DNA from: Olsenella massiliensis
GTDB taxonomy: Bacteria > Actinomycetota > Coriobacteriia > Coriobacteriales > Atopobiaceae
Assembly: GCF_001457795.1 (NCBI RefSeq)
Contig: NZ_LN898211.1
Location: forward strand, 124,001 to 188,000
DNA: 64,000 nucleotides
Reading direction: 5' to 3'
Positions 24,806 through 33,216 of the stretch are shown piece by piece. Made by a program: the position numbers and the translations under genes. The notes beneath the pieces are model-generated. The model saw only the letters and a list, made by a program, of their open reading frames with translations. It ran no database searches and was not told where the DNA came from. Positions within the stretch are counted from its first letter, which is position 1; each line of letters begins with the position of its first letter.

Positions 24806-26296
24806 ATGCGCCTTCTGGGCAGAGGCCGGCAGCGGGGCGCCGCCCGCAGCGGCTGTGAGACGGGCCAGGTCGACATCGCGACGGGCATCAACGTCCGCGA
24901 GCTCGGCGGCTTTCCCACGCCCTCGGGCACCACGCGCTATCGGCGCTTTCTGCGCTCTGGCTCCACGGCGCGCATCAGCCCCTCCGACGCGCGCGAGCTC
25001 TTTGACTACGGCGTGCGGCGCATCCTCGACCTGCGCGGCAAGGAGGAGGTCGCCAACAGCCCCGAAAGCCTGCTGTCGCTGCGCAACGTCGAGTACCTCA
25101 ACGTGCCGCTCTACGACTTTGACATCTCGGCGGGCGTGCTCGCGCACGAGGACGACGCGGGCGGCTATCTTACCGAGAACCTCCTTTCCATGCTCGAGAA
25201 CCGCGCGGCCTTCCGGCAGATCTTCACCTTCCTGGCGCACGCGCCGCGCTCGGCGTGCACGCTCTTCCACTGCGGAGCGGGAAGCGACCGCACGGGCCTT
25301 CTCTCACTGGTGCTTCTGGGGCTCGCGGGCGTCGAGAGGCGCCAGCTCGTGGCCGACTACGTCTACTCCTTTGGCTACATCCCCGAGGTCAACGCGGCCA
25401 TCTTCGAGCGCGTGGGGGAGGGCGCCCGCACCCTCCAGGTGCGCGGCGAGCTTAGGACGAGGATTGCGTCCATCTCGCTCGTGCACGACCGCATCCACGA
25501 GACGTTTGGCGGCTACGAGGGCTTCCTGAGGTCCTGCGGCGTCCGCGAATCCGAGATTTCCCAGGTGCGGGCGCTTCTGCTTCGCCGCTTTCCAGGACGC
25601 TACCGCATGCCCGCCGAGGAGACGCTCGTCTCGAGCGCCGAGCTGCTCCACCGAGACATCCCGGGGCCCGTCGCGAACACGACCTTCTTCGTCCATGCCT
25701 ACGAGCGCCCCGACAAGGTGACCGCAGACCTCTACTACATGAGCGACAAGACGCGCGACCTCATGGCGCGCATCGACGAGAACCAGCGCAACCGCTCCTT
25801 CCACGACCACGACTACGTGACCCTGGAGGTGCCCCTCGAGGAGAGGGGCAAGCTCTTCGCCCCCGTGACGGGGGAGCTCCTTGCGCTGTCCGACGTGGAC
25901 GACCCGTACTTTGCGAGCGGCGCCTGCGGGGCGGGGGTGGCCATCGTCCCAAGCGGGAACACGGTGTACGCGCCCGCCGCCTGTCGCGTGACGGTGCAGG
26001 TTCCCACGCGCCACGCCATTGGCGTGCTGACCCAGGACGGCATCGAGGTCCTCATCGTCGTCGCCTCCTCAACGGCGTCGGCCAGCAGGCGAGGCTTCCG
26101 CCAGCACGTGTGGCAGAACGACTCGGCGCATCGCGGCACGCCGCTTTTGTCGTGGGACCCCACCCTGGTGGGAAAGGACGCGTCGAGCCCCGTCCTCATG
26201 ATCGTCACCAACTCGAGCGAGTTCTCCCGCCTGGACATCCGCGACAGCGGCAGCGTCCAGGTGGGCGACGAGGTTGCCTCGATCTCCTGGGAGTGA
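24806..26296 (+). CDS. Tyrosine phosphatase fused to a glucose-type PTS EIIA domain lacking the phospho-histidine
   Basis: 496 residues. The N-terminal half (about 25-270) is a Y_phosphatase3-type domain, INVRELGGFPTPSGTTRYRRFL, with P-loop HCGAGSDRTG (Cys156, Arg162). From about residue 350 the sequence is clearly EIIA-Glc-like: FAPVTGELLALSDVDDPYF, VAIVPSGNTVYAP, RHAIGVLTQDGIEVLI, and LLSWDPTLV. The auxiliary histidine (His403) is kept, but the residue that normally carries the phosphate is Val418 (LIVVAS where active EIIAs have LIHVG). It cannot pass phosphate and is more likely a sensor or docking domain. It lies 195 bases before a mannose-family PTS. ATG 24806 has the better ribosome-site spacing (GAAAGGGG); ATG 24801 is out of frame. 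Confidence 0.85.
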   Translation: MRLLGRGRQRGAARSGCETGQVDIATGINVRELGGFPTPSGTTRYRRFLRSGSTARISPSDARELFDYGVRRILDLRGKEEVANSPESLLSLRNVEYLNVPLYDFDISAGVLAHEDDAGGYLTENLLSMLENRAAFRQIFTFLAHAPRSACTLFHCGAGSDRTGLLSLVLLGLAGVERRQLVADYVYSFGYIPEVNAAIFERVGEGARTLQVRGELRTRIASISLVHDRIHETFGGYEGFLRSCGVRESEISQVRALLLRRFPGRYRMPAEETLVSSAELLHRDIPGPVANTTFFVHAYERPDKVTADLYYMSDKTRDLMARIDENQRNRSFHDHDYVTLEVPLEERGKLFAPVTGELLALSDVDDPYFASGACGAGVAIVPSGNTVYAPAACRVTVQVPTRHAIGVLTQDGIEVLIVVASSTASASRRGFRQHVWQNDSAHRGTPLLSWDPTLVGKDASSPVLMIVTNSSEFSRLDIRDSGSVQVGDEVASISWE

Positions 26297-26392
26297 GGGG
26301 TCGCAACGGCCCCCGGCGACAGGAAACGTACAGGACAACGAGACGTCTTCACCGTTTCAGAAAGATTTGGACACATCTCCTCCATAACACGG

Positions 26393-26398
26393 TATACT
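26393..26398 (+). promoter_or_regulatory. Probable -10 box before the first mannose-family PTS
   Basis: TATACT lies about 90 bases upstream of the EIIA start. The only -35-like hexamer, TTGGAC, is 20 bases away, so the promoter is weak or activated. Confidence 0.35.
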
Positions 26399-26490
26399 GA
26401 CAGTTGGTTTGGCGAAGTCCCGAGGCCACCAAGACAAAGTTGCACTCGGGCGGTCGTGGGTTCGCTCATGTCGCTATGGAAGGAGACCGC

Positions 26491-26916
26491 ATGCGCTATC
26501 TGTTGATCGTGAGCCATGGCACGTTTGCCCCCGGGCTGCATAGCGTGCTCGACATGCTGGTGGGCGAGAGGGATGACGTCCTTGACTGCTGCATGACCAG
26601 CGACATGGGCGCCGAGGCCTATGTCCAGAAGCTCGAGGAGACGGTGGCCCCCATCGGCGCCGATGACTCCGTCTTCCTGTTTGGCGACGTCATAGGCGGG
26701 TCCCCCCTCACCAACGCCATGAACGTCCTCACCAAGAAGGGCATCATGGAGCATCTGACCGTGTTTGGCGGCGCCAACCTTCCCATGGTCATCACGGCCG
26801 CCATGGAGGCCGACGAGGACGACGCCACCCTCAAGGAGCGCGTCATCGCCGAGGGTCAGGCCGCCATCCGTGAGTTTGTGCTCGACCTGGGCGGCGACGA
26901 GGACGAGGACCTCTGA
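26491..26916 (+). CDS. PTS mannose/fructose/sorbose-family EIIA
   Basis: A 141-residue free EIIA of the mannose class: MRYLLIVSHGTFAPGL, with the phosphorylated His9, and DVIGGSPLTNAM typical of the family. It takes phosphate from HPr and passes it to EIIB. The C-terminus is acidic (GGDEDEDL). Start follows AAGGAGACCGC. It is the first gene of a four-gene permease with EIIB, EIIC and EIID all separate, unlike the fused EIIAB of the second system at 33217. Confidence 0.93.
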   Translation: MRYLLIVSHGTFAPGLHSVLDMLVGERDDVLDCCMTSDMGAEAYVQKLEETVAPIGADDSVFLFGDVIGGSPLTNAMNVLTKKGIMEHLTVFGGANLPMVITAAMEADEDDATLKERVIAEGQAAIREFVLDLGGDEDEDL

Positions 26917-27002
26917 GGCACGCTTCGTGCGAAAGCCAACGTCCCCGCGTCGCGCAGCGGCGCATCGCAGGTTTTCCCGTCAACCAGAAAGGAAGCGTCC
27001 CC

Positions 27003-27500
27003 ATGATCTCATTCGTTCGTATCGATGACCGCATGATTCACGGCCAGACCGTCACCCGCTGGGCCCTGGAGTTCCCCTGCGACGGCATCATCGCCGTCAA
27101 CGACGCGGCGGCCAACAACCCCGTCCTCAAGGCCGCCTACAAGGGCGCCGCACCCGAAAAGAAGACCTTCGTCTGGACGCTCGACCACTTCAAGGAGAGC
27201 ATGGAGAAGGTCCTCGCGAGCAAGACGAACTACTTCCTCATCACCAAGAACCCTGTGGACATGAAGAAGATCCTCGTGGACTTTGGCTTCAAGCCCTCCT
27301 CGATCAAGACCGTCATCGTGGGCCCGTGCAACGATCGTCCCGGCGCCGTGAAGCTGGGCAACAACCAGTCCATCACCCCCGAGGAGGCCCAGGCCATCGA
27401 GGACATCACCAAGGCGGGCTACAGCGTCGAGTTCGCGCTCCTCAAGGACAACGCCATCGGCAACTGGTCCAAGTTCCGCAGTCGCTTCGACCTTCAGTAG
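27003..27500 (+). CDS. PTS mannose/fructose/sorbose-family EIIB
   Basis: 165 residues, starting MISFVRIDDRMIHGQTVTRW, in which His13 of RxIHGQ is the phosphorylation site. It transfers phosphate to the incoming sugar. The ATG follows AGAAAGGAAGCGTCCCC. A GGGGCC/GGCCCC hairpin in the 97 bases before EIIC (about 27510-27532) may adjust stoichiometry. The substrate cannot be read from sequence. Confidence 0.93.
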   Translation: MISFVRIDDRMIHGQTVTRWALEFPCDGIIAVNDAAANNPVLKAAYKGAAPEKKTFVWTLDHFKESMEKVLASKTNYFLITKNPVDMKKILVDFGFKPSSIKTVIVGPCNDRPGAVKLGNNQSITPEEAQAIEDITKAGYSVEFALLKDNAIGNWSKFRSRFDLQ

Positions 27501-27597
27501 GCACCACGGGGCCTCTCGTGCGAGGGCCCCTCGACATAGTCGATCCGCCCCTTTTGGAGGGCGGAGGAGCATCTAGGTAAGAAAGGTGGCATGCGTT

Positions 27598-28461
27598 ATG
27601 GCAATCAATGCACTTCAGGCCGCGTTGCTGGGTCTCTTTGCCTGCCTGGCCTCCCTGCCAGGCATGGGCGGCACGACCATCGGTAACTACACCCTTGGTC
27701 GACCCCTCGTCGGAGGCCTCTTCGTCGGTCTCATCCTTGGCGACGTCCAGTCCGGCATCATCGTCGGCGCGGCCATCCAGGTCGTCTACATCGCCCTGGT
27801 GACCCCCGGCGGAACCGTCTCCGCCGACGTGCGCGCCGTGACCTACATCGGCATCCCCCTGTCAATCCTGGCCATTCACGCCCAGGGCCTCGACCCCAGC
27901 TCCGCCGCCGCCGCGTCGCTCGCCGCCGCCCTCGGCGCCGCCGTCGGCACCCTCGGCACCGTCCTGTTCTATGGCACCGCCACGCTCAACCTCGTGTGGC
28001 AGTCCATCGGCTGGAAGGCCATGGAGACCCGCGACTGGAACACCATCAAGCGTCAGATCCCGCTCGTCGACTTTGTCTATCCCTGGATTTCGCACGTCCT
28101 GTTCTCCTTCATTCCCACGTTCATCATCTGCATGGCCGGCTCCCAGATGGTCCAGCTCATGAAGGACTACATGCCCATGGACGGCCTGGCCATGAAGACG
28201 CTGTTCACCGTCGGCTCCCTTCTTCCCGCCGTCGGTATCGCCATCCTGTGCAAGCAGGTCATCAACAAGCCTCTTGACTGGCTGACCTTTGCCTTTGGCT
28301 TCACGCTCGCGGCCTGCCTGCACCTCAATCTCATCGCGTGCGCCGTCGTGGCCGCGTTCTTCGCGCTCATCAAGTATCAGATCGAGGAGGCCAAGGTCGC
28401 CCGTCCCGCCATTTCCGGTGGTGTCGGCGCCTCCGACGACGAGGAAGAGGAGGACATCTAA
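27598..28461 (+). CDS. PTS mannose/fructose/sorbose-family EIIC
   Basis: A 287-residue membrane channel subunit: LLGLFACLASLPGMGGTTIG, then RPLVGGLFVGLILGDVQSG, the hallmark of ManY-type proteins, with many hydrophobic helices. The C-terminal tail is acidic (DDEEEEDI). ATG 27598 follows AAGAAAGGTGG; a GTG four codons earlier is less likely. It is two bases from EIID. Confidence 0.92.
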   Translation: MAINALQAALLGLFACLASLPGMGGTTIGNYTLGRPLVGGLFVGLILGDVQSGIIVGAAIQVVYIALVTPGGTVSADVRAVTYIGIPLSILAIHAQGLDPSSAAAASLAAALGAAVGTLGTVLFYGTATLNLVWQSIGWKAMETRDWNTIKRQIPLVDFVYPWISHVLFSFIPTFIICMAGSQMVQLMKDYMPMDGLAMKTLFTVGSLLPAVGIAILCKQVINKPLDWLTFAFGFTLAACLHLNLIACAVVAAFFALIKYQIEEAKVARPAISGGVGASDDEEEEDI

Positions 28462-28463
28462 TC

Positions 28464-29357
28464 ATGGCCGAGACCAAGAAGATTTCCACCGGTGCCCGCA
28501 GGAAGTCCTTTAGGAACTGGGCCTACGGCAACCTGACCTGCTTCTCACAGGCGCACATGCAGACGTTTGGCTACCTTGCCGCCATGCTTCCCATCGTGGA
28601 CGAGCTCTACGACAAGGACGAGGACAAGGTCAGCGCGCTTGAGACGTACACCACGTTCTTCAACACCGAGCCCCAGATCGGCACCATGGTCGTGGGCCTC
28701 ACGGCCGGCCTCGAGGAGGCTCGCGCCAACGGTGAGGCCATCGACGACGAGACCATCAACGGCATCCGCGCCGGCCTGATGGGCCCCCTCGCCGGCCTCG
28801 GCGACTCCATCATCGTCGGCACGTTCATCCCCATCCTGCTGGGCATCGCCCTTGGCCTGTCCGCCGGCGGCTCGGTCCTGGGTCCCCTGTTCTACATCGT
28901 CGCGTGGAACGTCCTCATGTACTTTGGCATGAAGCTCGCCTATGACCGCGGCTACGAGCTCGGCGGCTCCGCCGTCCAGGCTCTCGTCGGTCCCGAGTCC
29001 CAGGCCCTGCGCAGCGCCATTCTGATGGTGGGCGCCATGGTCATCGGCGCCGTCGCCGCCACCTGGGTCTCCATCAGCACGGCGCTCGTGCTGCCGGGCG
29101 TCGGGCCGCTCGAGAACGTCCTGTGGTCCAGCAGCTCCACCGTCACGGCCGAGGCGCTCAACGCCACCGGCGCGGTGTCGCTCAACGTCTTTGGCTCGGG
29201 CATCTTCCCCAAGCTCCTCAACTTCGTGTTCGTGTATCTCTGCTGGTGGATGATGACCAAGAAGAAGATCGGCGTGATTCCGGTCATGCTCATCCTGGTC
29301 GCCGTCGCCTTCGTGGGCGTGCTCGTGGGCTTCTTCAACCCCGGCCTGTCCTACTAG
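28464..29357 (+). CDS. PTS mannose/fructose/sorbose-family EIID
   Basis: A 297-residue second membrane subunit: FRNWAYGNLTCFSQAHMQTFG, GLMGPLAGLGDSIIVGTFIPI, and a hydrophobic C-terminus ending in a conserved glycine-rich helix (GVLVGFFNPGLSY). With EIIC it forms the translocation channel. It starts two bases after the EIIC stop, so the two are coupled. Confidence 0.92.
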   Translation: MAETKKISTGARRKSFRNWAYGNLTCFSQAHMQTFGYLAAMLPIVDELYDKDEDKVSALETYTTFFNTEPQIGTMVVGLTAGLEEARANGEAIDDETINGIRAGLMGPLAGLGDSIIVGTFIPILLGIALGLSAGGSVLGPLFYIVAWNVLMYFGMKLAYDRGYELGGSAVQALVGPESQALRSAILMVGAMVIGAVAATWVSISTALVLPGVGPLENVLWSSSSTVTAEALNATGAVSLNVFGSGIFPKLLNFVFVYLCWWMMTKKKIGVIPVMLILVAVAFVGVLVGFFNPGLSY

Positions 29358-29433
29358 GCGCGCGGGCGGGGCGCCGACCCCCGGACGGGGCGTCGGTCCC
29401 CGCAGGTCCGGCATAGCCGTCATAGTGAAAGAC

Positions 29434-29462
29434 GGGGTGGGGTCCACTGGCGGCCCCACCCC
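29434..29462 (+). terminator. GC-rich hairpin after the first PTS operon
   Basis: GGGGTGGGG (29434-29442) pairs with CCCCACCCC (29454-29462). Another imperfect stem (CCGACCCC with GGGGcgTCGG) lies at about 29374-29396. Neither has a strong U-run; one or both probably end or attenuate the PTS transcript. Confidence 0.5.
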
Positions 29463-29521
29463 GTTCGTAAGCTTTGCGGACGACGCGGCCCAGTCGACGC
29501 GAGCGGGTGGCAGGCGTTGGC

Positions 29522-29596
29522 GCGGCCAGGGGGGGCCCGGCGGCCAGGGGGCCAGGGAGCCCGGCGGCCAGGGAGCCCGGCGGCCAGGGAGGCTGG
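29522..29596. repeat. GC-rich minisatellite
   Basis: Four to five copies of a 16-base unit built around GGCGGCCAGGGAGCCC, the last two identical, in the gap before the small membrane gene at 29653. Likely slippage-prone and able to change copy number. Confidence 0.75.
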
Positions 29597-29652
29597 TGGC
29601 TGGGTCGCCTTCGCCCCTTTCACAATCGTCCGCAGGACAGAAAGGCGCAGTC

Positions 29653-30144
29653 ATGCACACGAGCGAGAGTGACCTCACGCGACGCGAGGAGGCGACCACG
29701 GCAACAACGGCGGCAGGCGCGACCGACGCGACCGACGCGACCGATGCGACCAAAGCGGCCGATGCTCAGCCGACGCCCGTCACGGTCCCCGGAGGCTTTG
29801 CGCCCGGCGCGCGCCACGTGGTCACGGGGAAGCGGGTCTCGCCCGAGCGCAGGGAGGCCCTCATCCGCGAGGCGGACGTGCAGACGCGCGCCATCATGAA
29901 CCTGGAGGTGTGGAAGCGCATCGCCTACTCCCTGCTGGCCGTGGGGGCGCTGCTCGCCTACTGGAACATCTATCAGGGCGGTCCCGCCTGGGCGCTCATC
30001 GTGGGGATAGGCACGTTCGTCCTTTCGGCCTTGGCCTCGGTCATGCTGTACATGGTGGTGGAGCGAGGCAAGGCCAACGTCAGGACCATGATGACGGCGG
30101 CGGGCGTGAGCCTGGAGAGGCCATCTGGCACAAAGAAGAAGTGA
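29653..30144 (+). CDS. Small two-helix membrane protein with ATD repeats, unknown function
   Basis: 163 residues. The N-terminal third is low complexity, with four tandem Ala-Thr-Asp triplets encoded by a 9-base repeat. Then come a charged segment (RVSPERREALIREADVQTRA) and two hydrophobic helices (YSLLAVGALLAYWNIY and ALIVGIGTFVLSALASVML), with a basic C-terminus ending KKK. I recognise no family. The ATG follows AGAAAGGCGCAGTC. Following a mannose-family PTS, it may be an accessory membrane protein, but nothing proves it. Confidence 0.65.
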   Translation: MHTSESDLTRREEATTATTAAGATDATDATDATKAADAQPTPVTVPGGFAPGARHVVTGKRVSPERREALIREADVQTRAIMNLEVWKRIAYSLLAVGALLAYWNIYQGGPAWALIVGIGTFVLSALASVMLYMVVERGKANVRTMMTAAGVSLERPSGTKKK

Positions 30145-30195
30145 CAGGGCAGACCCCCGCGGGGCAGGCTTTTCTCCCTTGCTCGCACGTTTCTA

Positions 30196-30220
30196 TTACG
30201 TTCGCCATTACGTACGAAAT
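30196..30220 (+). promoter_or_regulatory. Candidate DeoR-type operator before deoR
   Basis: TTACGTTCGCC (30196-30206) and TTACGTACGAAAT (30208-30220) are direct repeats, followed by a third related TCACGTAA at 30223-30230. The core GAACGAAA/GTACGAAA recurs at 33080, 38824 and 38980. Probably autoregulation by the DeoR protein encoded 74 bases downstream. Confidence 0.5.
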
Positions 30221-30293
30221 TATCACGTAAAAGGCGCTACGGAAAGCGCTACAGTAGCTTCGTGAGAAACGTTGCGCGTCGAGCGGAGGGTGC

Positions 30294-31040
30294 ATGTCCA
30301 GGCGGGACAACCAGATACTCGAGATGCTCACCAAGGACAAGCGGCTCGAGGTCACGGCCCTTGCCGAACGTCTTGGCGTCTCGAACGTCACCATGCGAAA
30401 GGACCTCGACGCCCTTCAGGCCCTGGGCCTCGTGAAGCGCGAACATGGCTTCGCGCTCCTTTCCAACCCCAACGACCTTGGTGGGCGTCTCGCGTACCAC
30501 TACGAGGAAAAGCGCCGGATAGCACGAAAGGCCGCGGAGCTCGTTCCCGACGGGTCAACGGTCATGATCGAGAGCGGAAGCTGCTGCGCGCTTCTTGCCC
30601 GCGAGCTTGCCGACACCAGGCAGGGCGTGACCATCATCACCAACTGCGCCTTCATCGCGAGCTACATCCGCGACAGCGGCTCGGTCGAGACGACGCTGCT
30701 CGGTGGCGTGGTGCAGCGCGACTCGCAGGTCATGGTGGGTCCGCTCGTGCGGCTGTGCGCACGCGAGTTTCTCGTCGACTACCTGTTCGTGGGCGTGGAC
30801 GGCTGGTCGCCCGAGGTGGGCTTCACCAACGGCGACCACATGAGGGCCGATGCCGTGCGCGGCATGGCAACGTCGGTGAGCAAGGTCGTGGTGCTCACGG
30901 AGTCGGAGAAGTTCGGTCAGCACGGTTCGAGCCCGCTGCGCCTGACGGGGCATGACGTGCTGCTGTACACGGACGCGGGCATATCCGATGCATATCGCTC
31001 CGCCCTCGAGGGCGCCGGCGTGAGGGTGTCGACGGCATGA
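30294..31040 (+). CDS. DeoR-family transcriptional regulator
   Basis: 248 residues: an N-terminal winged helix (RLEVTALAERLGVSNVTMRK) and a DeoR C-terminal sugar-phosphate domain (EEKRRIARKAAELV, FVGVDGWSPEVGFTN). Such regulators respond to phosphorylated sugars. The ATG follows CGGAGGGTGC. Its stop overlaps the start of the TPR gene, so these are cotranscribed. Recurrent operator-like motifs at this promoter, the second PTS and the glycyl-radical genes suggest it controls the whole 30-42 kb island. Confidence 0.9.
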   Translation: MSRRDNQILEMLTKDKRLEVTALAERLGVSNVTMRKDLDALQALGLVKREHGFALLSNPNDLGGRLAYHYEEKRRIARKAAELVPDGSTVMIESGSCCALLARELADTRQGVTIITNCAFIASYIRDSGSVETTLLGGVVQRDSQVMVGPLVRLCAREFLVDYLFVGVDGWSPEVGFTNGDHMRADAVRGMATSVSKVVVLTESEKFGQHGSSPLRLTGHDVLLYTDAGISDAYRSALEGAGVRVSTA

Positions 31041-31921
31041 CGGGCGCGGCAGGGACGGAGCAAGGCTTCTACGAGCGGCTCGACGCCCTGTACGCCGCAG
31101 GCGACCTCATGGCGGTCGAATCCTTCCTGCGAGATGAGGCAAAGCGCCCCCTGGGGGCGGGCGAGTCCCCCCTCGACCGCGTGCCGGCGCTGAATCAGCT
31201 CGCCTGCCACCTGAGGAACGCAAGCCGCCTGGGAGAGGCGCTTCCCGTGTTCGACAGGACGCTGCAGGTCCTGCGCGAGGAAGGTATGGGCGGCACGCCG
31301 CAGTATGCCATCGTCCTGCTCAACCGCGCGGGTCTTGACCGGCTCCGGGGCGCCCGCACGGAGGCCATCGAGGCATTTCAGGAGGCCGCTACGATATTGG
31401 CCGATGCCGGCGACTCCTATGCCTATGAGCATGTGGGGGCGCTCAACAATCTCTCGCTCGCGCTTCATGACGACGGGCAGGTCTTCCGGGCGCTCGATGT
31501 CGCCAGACAGGCCATGGGGCGCATTGCCCAGCTCCCGGGCCATGATGCCGAGCTTGCCACGTCGCAGGGCAACGTGGCGCATCTGCTGCTCGCGGCCGGG
31601 GACGCTCCCGCCGCCCTCGAGCTGGCTCGGGCGTCAGCACAATGGTACGAGGGACAGGGCGACCTGGGGACGCACTATGCCTCGGCGCTCGAGGCTCAGG
31701 GACGGGCCCTGCGCGCCTTGGGCGAGCGTGCGTCGGCGCTGGCATGTCTTGAGCGCGCCCGGGACGCGCTGCTGCGCTGTGCGGGACGGACGTTGGATTA
31801 CGCCGCCGTGATGGGAGAGATGGCGGCGCTTCTCGAGGACCTGGGACGTGACGGCGAGGCTGACGCCGCCCGGGCCGAGCGCGACGCGGTCATGAGCAAC
31901 GTGCGAGAGGGCCTCTCATAA
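31037..31921 (+). CDS. TPR-repeat protein
   Basis: A 294-residue, wholly helical, Ala/Leu-rich protein with at least five tetratricopeptide-like repeats (ALNQLACHLRNASRLGEAL, NNLSLALHDDGQVFRALDV, EAQGRALRALGERASALAC). There is no signal peptide or catalytic motif. TPR proteins are docking platforms. It overlaps deoR by four bases (ATGA) and the DUF4037 gene by one base, so the three are tightly coupled. It likely forms a complex with the DUF4037 product. Confidence 0.85.
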   Translation: MTGAAGTEQGFYERLDALYAAGDLMAVESFLRDEAKRPLGAGESPLDRVPALNQLACHLRNASRLGEALPVFDRTLQVLREEGMGGTPQYAIVLLNRAGLDRLRGARTEAIEAFQEAATILADAGDSYAYEHVGALNNLSLALHDDGQVFRALDVARQAMGRIAQLPGHDAELATSQGNVAHLLLAAGDAPAALELARASAQWYEGQGDLGTHYASALEAQGRALRALGERASALACLERARDALLRCAGRTLDYAAVMGEMAALLEDLGRDGEADAARAERDAVMSNVREGLS

Positions 31922-32844
31922 TGGGGGCCCTGGATGACGTGCGCGCCTATGTCGAGCGAGTTGCGGCGCCGGCCCTTGCGGCCGCAGCGCCCGACCTGTG
32001 GCCTCGCGTCGCCTGCGGCCTGGTGGGCAACGGGTCGGAATGCCTGGGCCTTGACGACGGCCTCTCGCGCGACCACGACTGGGGGATTGACTTCTACCTC
32101 TGGGTCCTCGACGAGGATGCCGACCAGGTCCCTCGCCTTGAGCGCCTCAAAGCCAAGCTGATGCTCGAGCATCCTCCCGCGCATGTGCGGGCCACGTCCG
32201 AGTTTGGGGTGGGGCCGCGCGTCATGACGGTGTCCGCCTTCTACACGGAGCTCATTGGTCGCGCCGACGTTCCTGTGGGCTGGAGGTCGTGGCGCGCCAT
32301 TCCCGAGGAGAACCTCCTGCTGGCCACCAACGGTGCGGTGTTCGTTGACGGTCCGGGGGTCTTCTCGGCCGTGCGCGCGGGGCTCTTGGGCTACTACCCG
32401 CGCGATCTCTGGCTCAAGCGCATGGCGGCGCGATGCATGGCGCTCGCCCAGACGGGCCAGTACAACCTCGCACGCATGGAGGCGCGCGGCGACGTCGTGG
32501 CGGTCAACCAGACCCTGGCGCGCTTCATCGACGAGGCGGAGCAGCTGACGTTCCTGCTCAATCGCGCCTATCGGCCCTACTACAAGTGGGCCTGGCGGAT
32601 GCTGTGCGAGCTGCCGGTGCTGGGGTCCCAGGTGGGGGAGCTGCTGCGGCGCCTGGTGGGGGCGGCTGGCGACCGGGAGGGTCGGCAGTGCCTGGCGGAC
32701 GAGGTCTGTGCGCTGCTTCTGGGCGAATTGCGACGCCAGGGGCTGGTGACGACCGGAGATTGGTTCCTGGCGACGGCGGGCGTGGAGCTCCAGGGGCTCA
32801 TAGAGGACCCGGTGCTGCGGGCGGTGCCTCCCCAGTACGACTGA
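31921..32844 (+). CDS. DUF4037-family nucleotidyltransferase-like protein
   Basis: 307 residues with the family signature VGNGSECLGLDDGLSRDHDWGIDFYLW, which resembles the GS...DxD active site of nucleotidyltransferases, followed by a helical C-terminal half. DUF4037 proteins are predicted nucleotidyltransferases of unknown substrate. The gene is coupled to the TPR gene. A DUF4125 gene, which from memory often accompanies DUF4037, lies 5 kb away beside the glycyl-radical activase, under the same operator motif. Confidence 0.85.
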   Translation: MGALDDVRAYVERVAAPALAAAAPDLWPRVACGLVGNGSECLGLDDGLSRDHDWGIDFYLWVLDEDADQVPRLERLKAKLMLEHPPAHVRATSEFGVGPRVMTVSAFYTELIGRADVPVGWRSWRAIPEENLLLATNGAVFVDGPGVFSAVRAGLLGYYPRDLWLKRMAARCMALAQTGQYNLARMEARGDVVAVNQTLARFIDEAEQLTFLLNRAYRPYYKWAWRMLCELPVLGSQVGELLRRLVGAAGDREGRQCLADEVCALLLGELRRQGLVTTGDWFLATAGVELQGLIEDPVLRAVPPQYD

Positions 32845-33216
32845 CGGGCGTGCCTGCGCCGCTCGGTGCCGCGCCGGCGACGGGCTTTGCGGCGCGCGGC
32901 GGGTCGTGTCGCACGTCTGCGGACGTAGGCATAGGACGTGCCATCATGCCGTTCAAGGACGATTTCCCACCGCCCGCCGGCCATGGGACATATCGTCATC
33001 CGTTGATTCTCAGGTGTATCACCACGTTTGGGCTGCAATTTGCCGTTCTTAAGATAATTCCTAGCGAAATCTATAGACTTTATGAACGAAACATTTTAGG
33101 ATTACGAAGGCATGAACTGACGACAAGCGCCGCGGCAGTCGTCACAACATGCGCACACACGCTTCATGCACGGTTCACGCATCGCTTCTTCTCACAGAAT
33201 GGAATGGAGGTCAGCA
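32845..33216 (+). other. Promoter gap before the second PTS
   Basis: 372 bases with no gene. The right half is markedly AT-rich (33030-33110), carries the DeoR-type motif and is the promoter region of the EIIAB gene. Confidence 0.5.
33080..33094 (+). promoter_or_regulatory. Candidate DeoR-type operator before the second PTS
   Basis: TTATGAACGAAACAT, nearly identical to TTATGAACGAAACA at 38824-38837. A partial second copy, ATTACGAAGG, follows at 33101-33110. Confidence 0.6.
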
